A stretch of 7,023 bases of DNA from NCBI GenBank assembly GCA_003161855.1, contig PMNM01000139.1, forward strand, positions 11,930-18,952, in the 5' to 3' direction. Under the pieces are notes generated by a model, which was not told where the DNA came from, did not search any database, and was given only the letters and a program-made list of their open reading frames with translations. Both the position numbers and the translations under genes were made by a program. The DNA is from Syntrophaceae bacterium (GTDB lineage Bacteria; Desulfobacterota; Syntrophia; Syntrophales; Fen-1087). This document shows, piece by piece, positions 1 through 4,896 of the stretch (position 1 is its first letter; every line of letters starts with the position of its first letter).

Positions 1-500
1 AAAATCTTTTGACGTTCTTTCTCTATTTTTTTCATCAACCCCCCGGCCTCCACCAAGGCCTGCATAAACGGGGGAATGGGCTGCACCCGGAACGGTTTAA
101 GGTCGACTCCGACAATCCGGATCCACCCCTCGTCACCGTCCACCTCGATCCGGTCGCCTTCCGTCACGCGCTCATAGAGATCCTTGGATTCAAAGATCGG
201 CAGTCCCATGTTAAAGGCGCTCCGGTAGAAGATTCGGGCGAAACTCTTTGCGATGACGCAGGCGATCCCTGCTGCCTTGATGGCGATGGGGGCGTGCTCC
301 CGGGAGGACCCGCAGCCGAAATTCTCCCCGGCCACGATGATATCTCCCGGCTTGATTTTTTTGACAAAATCCGGGTCGGTGTCTTCCATGCAGTGGGCCG
401 CCAGAAAGGCCGGATCCATTGAATTGATATATCGCGCCGGGATGATCAGATCGGTGTTGATATGGTCCCCGAATTTCCAGATTCTTCCGGTAAATTTCAT
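1..500 (-). CDS. leuD: 3-isopropylmalate dehydratase small subunit, partial at 3' end
   Basis: Small (swivel-domain) subunit of isopropylmalate isomerase. With LeuC it interconverts 2- and 3-isopropylmalate by dehydration and rehydration in cytoplasmic leucine biosynthesis. The start at base 500 gives [10 protein letters not shown] and 166 complete codons with no stop before the window edge. The family-defining motif [15 protein letters not shown] is at about residues 60-74, preceded by the [11 protein letters not shown] loop (15-24). The length fits the short archaeal/type-2 LeuD class (about 160-170 residues) rather than the roughly 200-residue E. coli form, so only a few residues are probably missing. 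Its ATG overlaps the leuC stop as ATGA, and a purine-rich AAGGGGG lies about 9 bases upstream, which supports this start and translational coupling. The position matching the YLRT specificity motif of isopropylmalate isomerases reads YINS. A homoaconitase or another LeuCD-like hydro-lyase is therefore a less likely alternative. Confidence 0.93.
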   Translation of the reverse strand, partial: MKFTGRIWKFGDHINTDLIIPARYINSMDPAFLAAHCMEDTDPDFVKKIKPGDIIVAGENFGCGSSREHAPIAIKAAGIACVIAKSFARIFYRSAFNMGLPIFESKDLYERVTEGDRIEVDGDEGWIRIVGVDLKPFRVQPIPPFMQALVEAGGLMKKIEKERQKI

Positions 501-1774
501 AGTGGCGGTACCCCCTTCAGTTCGTCGGGACTTGCAATCCGCCCCAGGACGGCGGAAGCTGCGGCAATGGCCGGATTGGCCAGATAGACCTCGCTGCCCG
601 GATGGCCCATGCGCCCCACAAAGTTCCGGTTCGTCGTGGCCACGGCTCTTTCGCCTTCGGCCAGGATGCCCATATGCCCGCCCAGGCAGGGGCCGCAGGT
701 CGGCGCGCTGATGACGGCCTTTGCATCAAGAAAAATCTCGAACAGGCCTTCCGTCATCGCCGTCCGGTAAATCTCCGGCGTCGCGGGAATGATGATCAGG
801 CGCACATAGGGGGCCACCGTCCTGTTTCTCAGAATGTGGGCGGCGATGCGCAGATCCTCGATGCGGCCGTTGGTGCAGGAGCCGATAAAGACCTGGTCGA
901 TCTTGATGGACCCGACCTGGCTGATCCCCCGGACATTTGAGGGCTGATGGGGAAAGGCTACCTGGGGCTCGATCTGACTTACATCGATCTCCAGGACAGA
1001 GGCGTAGGCGGCGTCGGGATCGGAATTATAAAAAGTGAATTCCCGTTCCGCCCGGTACTGGACGTAATCCCGGGTGATCTCATCGGGGATGAAGATGCCG
1101 TTTTTGGCCCCCGCCTCAACGACCATATTCGCAATGGTGAAGCGGTCGGCCATGGTCAGATCACGCACCGTTTCTCCGGTGAACTCCATCGCCCGGTAGG
1201 TGGCGCCATCCACGCCGATCTGCCCGATCACATGGAGGATCAGATCTTTCCCCGTCACCCAGGGGTTGCGCTTACCGCGAAAAACGATCTTCATCGTCTC
1301 CGGGACTTTGAACCACAGCTCGCCTGTCAGCATGACCGCGGCCAGGTCGGTGCTGCCCACCCCCGTCGCGAAGGCTCCCAGGGCGCCGTAGGTGCAGGTG
1401 TGGCTGTCGGCGCCGATTACAAGGTCTCCGGGGACGACAATGCCCTGCTCGGGCAGAAGGACATGGCACACCCCGATCTGTCCACCTTCGTAGTAATGGC
1501 TCAGCTTATGCTCCCGGGCAAAATCCCGGAGAATCTTGCTGTTCTGGGCGGACGGGATATCCTTGTTCGGCGTGAAGTGATCGGGAACGATCACCACCCT
1601 GTTGCGGTCAAAGACCTTGTGCCCCCCGGCTTTCTTGAATTCCGCGATGGCGATGGGGGCCGTGACATCGTTCCCCATGGCAATATCGACCTTCGCGTTG
1701 ATCAGCATCCCGGACTGAACCTCTTTGAGTCCCGCATGCTTCGCCAGAATCTTTTCCGTAATCGTCATGCCCAT
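497..1774 (-). CDS. leuC: 3-isopropylmalate dehydratase large subunit
   Basis: Large, [4Fe-4S]-bearing subunit of isopropylmalate isomerase (aconitase superfamily), partner of the LeuD encoded just downstream. It has 425 residues, the size of the short LeuC2/HacA-like class (about 415-430) rather than the roughly 466-residue E. coli Leu[20 protein letters not shown] lies at about 123-141. The cluster ligands are C300 in FIGSCTNGR and C360 and C363 in [13 protein letters not shown]. All three expected cysteines are present, and the frame is intact. The ATG at 1774 gives [10 protein letters not shown] and has a Shine-Dalgarno-like GAGGG 9 bases upstream. A second in-frame ATG at 1768 (MTITEKIL) is the only serious competitor: its spacing from that site is long, but it overlaps the stop of a possible leader ORF. 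The 3' end overlaps leuD by 4 bases, so the pair form one operon, probably continuing leftward into other leucine genes. Confidence 0.96.
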   Translation of the reverse strand: MGMTITEKILAKHAGLKEVQSGMLINAKVDIAMGNDVTAPIAIAEFKKAGGHKVFDRNRVVIVPDHFTPNKDIPSAQNSKILRDFAREHKLSHYYEGGQIGVCHVLLPEQGIVVPGDLVIGADSHTCTYGALGAFATGVGSTDLAAVMLTGELWFKVPETMKIVFRGKRNPWVTGKDLILHVIGQIGVDGATYRAMEFTGETVRDLTMADRFTIANMVVEAGAKNGIFIPDEITRDYVQYRAEREFTFYNSDPDAAYASVLEIDVSQIEPQVAFPHQPSNVRGISQVGSIKIDQVFIGSCTNGRIEDLRIAAHILRNRTVAPYVRLIIIPATPEIYRTAMTEGLFEIFLDAKAVISAPTCGPCLGGHMGILAEGERAVATTNRNFVGRMGHPGSEVYLANPAIAAASAVLGRIASPDELKGVPPL

Positions 1775-1800
1775 GCCGTTTGTCCCTCGCTTTTTTTCAT
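1765..1800 (-). CDS. possible 11-codon leader ORF before leuC
   Basis: The minus strand reads [11 protein letters not shown] and stop, from an ATG at 1800 to a TGA at 1767-1765. An AAGGTG motif lies very close before the ATG, so ribosome binding is possible but the spacing is tight. Its TGA overlaps the second in-frame ATG of leuC (1768) in an ATGA arrangement, the same geometry as the leuC/leuD junction. It has no leucine codon, so it does not look like a classical leucine attenuator peptide. Eleven codons is short enough to occur by chance. Confidence 0.2.
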   Translation of the reverse strand: MKKSEGQTAWA

Positions 1801-1917
1801 ATCACCTTATTCATACGCCATTACGCTTTTTAATTCAATGCAGAAGTCAAACCGCCATCTCTGGTGATCATGCCCAGAATCGCTTTTATCCCATATATTT
1901 GAAATGTCTTTTTCTGT

Positions 1918-1947
1918 AAAATATGATAGTTTGCATAATCCAGTCAA
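1918..1947 (-). promoter_or_regulatory. candidate sigma-70-type promoter for leuCD
   Basis: On the minus strand TTGACT (1947-1942) is followed after 18 bases by TATTTT (1923-1918), which would give a leader of roughly 135 bases before leuC. An overlapping alternative is TTTACA (1920-1915), 17 bases, then TATATG (1897-1892). The surrounding DNA is AT-rich, so chance matches are expected. Neither is decisive, but some promoter is needed because the preceding gene ends 602 bases upstream of leuC. Confidence 0.35.
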
Positions 1948-2139
1948 CAGATGCCCGTTTCCTGTGGATTCAATAATGTTTTTTCGAATGACGGCTTGGA
2001 CCGGATCGAGAAGATTCATGGAAAAAATGAGTTTTCAGTCATTTGTATTTCCAATATAATGAAACTTCGAATCAACATACTTTATTCACTGCATATTTTC
2101 AACTTTAACTGCGATATCCGGCTTTGTAAAACAGCATAT

Positions 2140-2168
2140 AGGCAGTCTAATTCATGTTAGACTGACCT
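2140..2168. terminator. strong hairpin, possible terminator of the Enzyme I transcript
   Basis: CAGTCTAA (2143-2150) pairs perfectly with TTAGACTG (2157-2164) around a 6-base loop. Beyond one bulged A at 2165, three more pairs form (2140-2142 with 2166-2168), giving 11 bp in total. It lies 209 bases past the Enzyme I stop. On the minus strand there is no immediate T-run, only TTTT about 10 bases after the stem, so it is not a textbook intrinsic terminator. A processing or RNA-stability hairpin, or a DNA operator, is also possible. Confidence 0.25.
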
Positions 2169-2376
2169 GCCACAGAAAACGTGGAAGCCGGAATATTCCT
2201 ATGTAAAAAGCATGGCAATCATTTCTTGGGTAATCTTCTCTTTGGCGAGAAGTGGCAACACCCGGAATGATGTGGCGCTCTGGCCGCTGGAGTGTCGAGG
2301 TGGCTGTTGGGCTGGGCAGTGTAGAGTGCGTTACAACAAAAGCTTAGTGGTAACGAAAGAAGTTGGTCTTATTGAG

Positions 2377-4515
2377 TTACACTTCTGTTCCGCGAAGTGT
2401 AGATGCGACGATCTGCTGGACGTCCTCCGGAGTCGTGACGCCCAAGGCATCCCTGGCGGCGGCTTCTGTCTGTTCGAGAGTCAACTGCTGTAAAATGTGA
2501 CGTACACGCGCGGCCTGAAACGGGTTCATGCTGAGATTCCTGACGCCCATTCCCACCAACAGGCAAGCGCCCGCCGGATTTCCCGCCGCTTCTCCGCACA
2601 CGGTTAGGCCCACCCCCTGCTTCAGGGCAGCACGGACCACCTGGTCTGTTGCCCGCAACACAGATGGATGCATGAATGAAAGCACGCCGGAAGATTCCTG
2701 CGATTGGCGGTCCGTGGCCAGAATGAAGTGGGCGAGATCGTTGGTCCCAATGGATACAAAATCCACGATCTTCACGATCTCATGGATATCGAACACTGCG
2801 GCGGGGGTCTCGACCATGGCCCCAATGGGAGGTCGCTTGGCGAATTGGTCGGTTTCGATCACCTCATCGACCCGATGGCGCGCCTCTCTCAGATCTGCCA
2901 CACTCATGACCATGGGGAACATGATCCGCACGTCGCCCCCTTGCGCGGCCCGCAGGATCGCCCGGAGTTGGGCGCGAAACATCGCCTTTTCGGTCAGGGA
3001 AAACGCCAAACCGCGTTTGCCCATCCGGAAGGCTATGTCGTTTTCTGTGTGATTGAAACGCGGGATCTTATCCCCGCCGAGATCCATAGTACGAATAACG
3101 ACGGGATGCGGATTGAGCATTTTCGCCACTGCAGAATAGGCAGTAAATTGCGTGTCCAAGTCAGGCGGCTGGTCCACATTCAAAAAGAGAAACTCGGACC
3201 GGAACAGGCCCACACCGTCCAGCTTATACTCCAGGACAAGGTGCGCCTCATCCGCTCTGCCGATATTTGCATATAATCCGATGCGTACACCATCCTTCGT
3301 GGCAGAATTCTGGGCCGGTCCCGGTGCTGCGGTGGGTTCGAGCGAAGCATATTGACTCCTGCGCGCCACGAAGCGCGCCACCTGCACTTTGGTCGGTGCC
3401 ACCGTGACAGTGTCGGCTTCCGCATCTACCAGCAAGCGGTCGCCCGTCTCCAACAGCGAAGTAACATCTTTGATATCGCTGACCGCCGGAATGTTTCTGA
3501 TCCGCGCCATGATTGCAACATGCGACGCGGGACCGTTGCACTCCGTGACCAAGGCCACCAGATTAGTGCGATCCAATTGCAGCATATCGGACGGCAAGAG
3601 CTCCTTTGCAACGAGAATCGTATTTGGCGGGAGAGACACCAGTCGGTTGGGCGATCCCTCGCCGAAGGTCCCGATATTCCGCAAGACCCGACGGCCCATG
3701 TCACGGATATCAGCGCTGCGCTCCCGTATGAATTCCTGTTTCAACCCCTCCATCATCGTTACCAGATCCCGAACCTCTTCCGCAACCGCCTGCTCGATCT
3801 TGATCAGGTCTTCACGCACGCGCCGCCTGCACTTGTCCCAAAACCCGACGTCCTTGAGCATGGCCAGGTGCACGTCTAACAAGTCACTCTCCGCGGTTGC
3901 CATGTCGCCTGAGAACTGTTTCTGAGTGTTGTCCAACTCGCGGATCGCCGCCGCAAGAGCACAGTCGAGCCGGTTGATCTCAACCTCCACATCATCCTGT
4001 ACGATGGCCTGATGCGCGGAGGTCAATTCGCTTTCCGGCGGCAGGTAGACCAGCGCCACCCCTTCCGCCATTCCAGGAGAGAGCCCCCGGCCTTGTAGTG
4101 TTGTGCCCGTATTCCTGGCAAAGGCGCGTAGTAGGCTTATCTCCTGTTCCCTTGTTGTAATCGTCTTTTGTAGCCGTTTTTTCTGTGTCGCGGTTTTATC
4201 CACCAGATAAGAATACAGCATCAAGGCGGCTATTTCCATAAGGGTGTTGATGCTGGCAATGGGAAGCGATGCTGAGGTATGCCAGGGAAACTCATAAATG
4301 CCTCTCACCAACGGCAATACTATGGACATGGCATATGCCAGAGTCTTTTGATTCCTCCATGCCGCTATACCTACCGGAAGGACATAGATAAGCGGGAATT
4401 GAACTTCTCTTCCCGTGATAAGGTCGATCCCTAACACGACCAGCGCGAGAGATATAATGAAGACTGTAGCGGTTTTTGTGTTGGTATTCTCTATGAATCT
4501 CAGGACACTCTGCAT
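2377..4515 (-). CDS. membrane-anchored PEP-protein phosphotransferase (PTS Enzyme I, PtsP-like)
   Basis: Enzyme I takes phosphate from phosphoenolpyruvate onto its own histidine and passes it to HPr-type carriers. I start it at the ATG at 4515 (MQSVLRFIEN, 712 residues) because AGGAGGG lies 6 bases upstream; the frame also opens at a TTG at 4548, which has no ribosome site. Residues 16-105 hold about four hydrophobic helices, including ITGREVQFPLIYVLPVGIAA, and then a charged, probably coiled-coil linker (107-130). The Enzyme I core starts near 144 (GLSPGMAEGVALVY). The phosphorylated histidine is H332 in GPASHVAIMAR. PEP-site residues match E. coli Enzyme I: R439 (GLFRSEF), R475 (RTMDLGGDK), R501, E569 (MVETPAA), N592/D593 (SIGTNDL), R603 and C640 (VCGEAAGNP). 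It should therefore be active. The membrane segment takes the place of the GAF domain of classical PtsP. No HPr or EIIA gene is visible nearby. Its gap holds a sigma-54 promoter. The exact class (nitrogen PTS or other) is unsettled, so no symbol is given. Confidence 0.92.
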   Translation of the reverse strand: MQSVLRFIENTNTKTATVFIISLALVVLGIDLITGREVQFPLIYVLPVGIAAWRNQKTLAYAMSIVLPLVRGIYEFPWHTSASLPIASINTLMEIAALMLYSYLVDKTATQKKRLQKTITTREQEISLLRAFARNTGTTLQGRGLSPGMAEGVALVYLPPESELTSAHQAIVQDDVEVEINRLDCALAAAIRELDNTQKQFSGDMATAESDLLDVHLAMLKDVGFWDKCRRRVREDLIKIEQAVAEEVRDLVTMMEGLKQEFIRERSADIRDMGRRVLRNIGTFGEGSPNRLVSLPPNTILVAKELLPSDMLQLDRTNLVALVTECNGPASHVAIMARIRNIPAVSDIKDVTSLLETGDRLLVDAEADTVTVAPTKVQVARFVARRSQYASLEPTAAPGPAQNSATKDGVRIGLYANIGRADEAHLVLEYKLDGVGLFRSEFLFLNVDQPPDLDTQFTAYSAVAKMLNPHPVVIRTMDLGGDKIPRFNHTENDIAFRMGKRGLAFSLTEKAMFRAQLRAILRAAQGGDVRIMFPMVMSVADLREARHRVDEVIETDQFAKRPPIGAMVETPAAVFDIHEIVKIVDFVSIGTNDLAHFILATDRQSQESSGVLSFMHPSVLRATDQVVRAALKQGVGLTVCGEAAGNPAGACLLVGMGVRNLSMNPFQAARVRHILQQLTLEQTEAAARDALGVTTPEDVQQIVASTLRGTEV
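2378..2401. repeat. 8-bp inverted repeat over the Enzyme I stop codon
   Basis: TACACTTC (2378-2385) and GAAGTGTA (2394-2401) are perfect inverted copies around an 8-base spacer. One arm includes two bases of the TAA stop at 2379-2377; the other lies in the last codons of the gene. On the minus strand the stem is followed by ACTCAATAAG with no T-run, so it would be at most an imperfect terminator or a 3'-end-protecting stem. Confidence 0.35.
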
Positions 4516-4518
4516 GTA

Positions 4519-4530
4519 TGCCCTCCTGTT
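4519..4530 (-). promoter_or_regulatory. Shine-Dalgarno site that fixes the Enzyme I start
   Basis: The minus strand carries AGGAGGG followed by CATAC and the ATG at 4515, a near-ideal ribosome site. It lies inside the longer frame that opens at the TTG at 4548, which has no comparable site. This argues for the 712-residue product over the 723-residue one. Confidence 0.75.
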
Positions 4531-4664
4531 CTTCTTGCCAGAGGCCAACGGCTGGCGTCAGTTGCGAGGTTTGTTTGATAAGACATTGCTTGTTATGGCC
4601 GGCCCCGTCAATTTGAAGCTTTAGCCTATTCTCCTTTGAGTTTTTTGCTTTGAATTGTTTATAG

Positions 4665-4680
4665 AGCAAGTGCTGTGCCA
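4665..4680 (-). promoter_or_regulatory. sigma-54 (RpoN) -24/-12 promoter of the Enzyme I gene
   Basis: The minus strand reads TGGCACAGCACTTGCT. Against the sigma-54 consensus TGGCACGN4TTGCW only the seventh base differs (A for G). The invariant GG (4679-4678) and GC (4667-4666) have the required 10-base separation. Transcription would start near 4654, about 139 bases before the ATG at 4515, on the correct strand and in the intergenic gap. Sigma-54 promoters need an enhancer-binding activator; a repeat that could serve as its site lies about 95-149 bases upstream. Confidence 0.72.
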
Positions 4681-4774
4681 GATAGCCATCATGAGTTGAA
4701 ACATATCTGAATCACCAATGTATTTTCAAATATATATGTACTGCGACTGCTTCTTTCCTCCGTTCCAAAGGAAA

Positions 4775-4829
4775 ATGTGGATAATAAGTATATAATGGGG
4801 GTATCCATTTGATTAAAAAGTATCCACAT
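4775..4829. repeat. 9-bp inverted repeat with DnaA-box 9-mer; possible enhancer site
   Basis: ATGTGGATA (4775-4783) and TATCCACAT (4821-4829) are perfect inverted copies separated by 37 bases. A third half-site, GTATCCA (4801-4807), repeats GTATCCA at 4820-4826 in direct orientation 19 bases away. The left arm, read on the minus strand with one extra base, is TTATCCACA (4784-4776), identical to the strongest DnaA box; the right arm reads GTATCCACA, one base off. The spacing upstream of the sigma-54 promoter suits an activator-binding enhancer. It could equally be a DnaA-bound regulatory site. Nothing else here resembles a replication origin. Confidence 0.4.
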
Positions 4830-4896
4830 CTGACATTGAGAAATCCAGAATGATGGAGGTCAGCAGGGACAGGAAAGAGGGGTGCTTAAAGGAAAT

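Larger units (their letters stand above)
1801..2376. other. AT-rich intergenic region between Enzyme I gene and leuC
   Basis: This is a 576-base stretch (602 from gene to gene) with no convincing gene. It is visibly more AT-rich than the flanking genes, except for a GC-rich patch at about 2258-2330. A 70-codon minus-strand frame (2019-1807) has no Shine-Dalgarno sequence and no recognisable family. A 69-codon plus-strand frame (1951-2160) looks equally non-coding. No T-box motif, tRNA or known riboswitch was recognised. It contains the candidate leuC promoters, an 11-bp hairpin (2140-2168), a perfect GGAATATTCC palindrome (2190-2199), a small CCAC/GTGG hairpin (2170-2184) and a 6-bp CGTTAC/GTAACG inverted repeat (2329-2355). 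Confidence 0.6.
4516..4896. other. intergenic regulatory region between M16 peptidase and Enzyme I genes
   Basis: This is a 381-base AT-rich gap containing the sigma-54 promoter, the upstream inverted repeat and a leader of about 139 bases for the Enzyme I mRNA. The leader contains an AAAGGAG motif with no start codon suitably placed after it, and a small GCCAG/CTGGC hairpin (4537-4556) just upstream of the Shine-Dalgarno site that could affect translation. I found no hairpin with a T-run after the peptidase stop, so its terminator is not evident. No credible gene is seen. Confidence 0.6.

Noticed and set aside
947..1867. 306-codon open frame on the plus strand opposite leuC
   Set aside because: It is the antisense shadow of a clear, conserved leuC; the protein has no recognisable family and the length follows from the GC-rich codon pattern of the real gene.
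1807..2019. 70-codon minus-strand frame upstream of leuC as a small gene
   Set aside because: There is no ribosome site before its ATG, no recognisable family, and it contains the candidate leuC promoters; kept only as a remark on the gap.
1775..2376. T-box or leucine attenuator in the leuC leader
   Set aside because: I found no T-box sequence, no leucine-codon-rich leader peptide and no clear terminator/antiterminator pair.
3352..3925. Overlapping 175- and 178-codon plus-strand frames opposite the Enzyme I gene
   Set aside because: Both are antisense to the catalytic core of Enzyme I, overlap each other in different frames and show no domain or ribosome site.
4500..4586. 28-codon upstream ORF overlapping the Enzyme I start
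   Set aside because: It has an ATG and stop in the leader but no Shine-Dalgarno sequence, and a composition expected of random sequence.
4292..4669. 125-codon minus-strand frame in the Enzyme I leader and 5' end
   Set aside because: Its TTG start falls inside the sigma-54 -12 element, it has no ribosome site, and most of it is out of frame within the membrane-domain coding region.
4775..4829. Replication origin suggested by DnaA-box-like sequences
   Set aside because: There is only one perfect box and one near match, no dnaA/dnaN/gidA-type neighbours and no further box cluster; a regulatory role is more economical.
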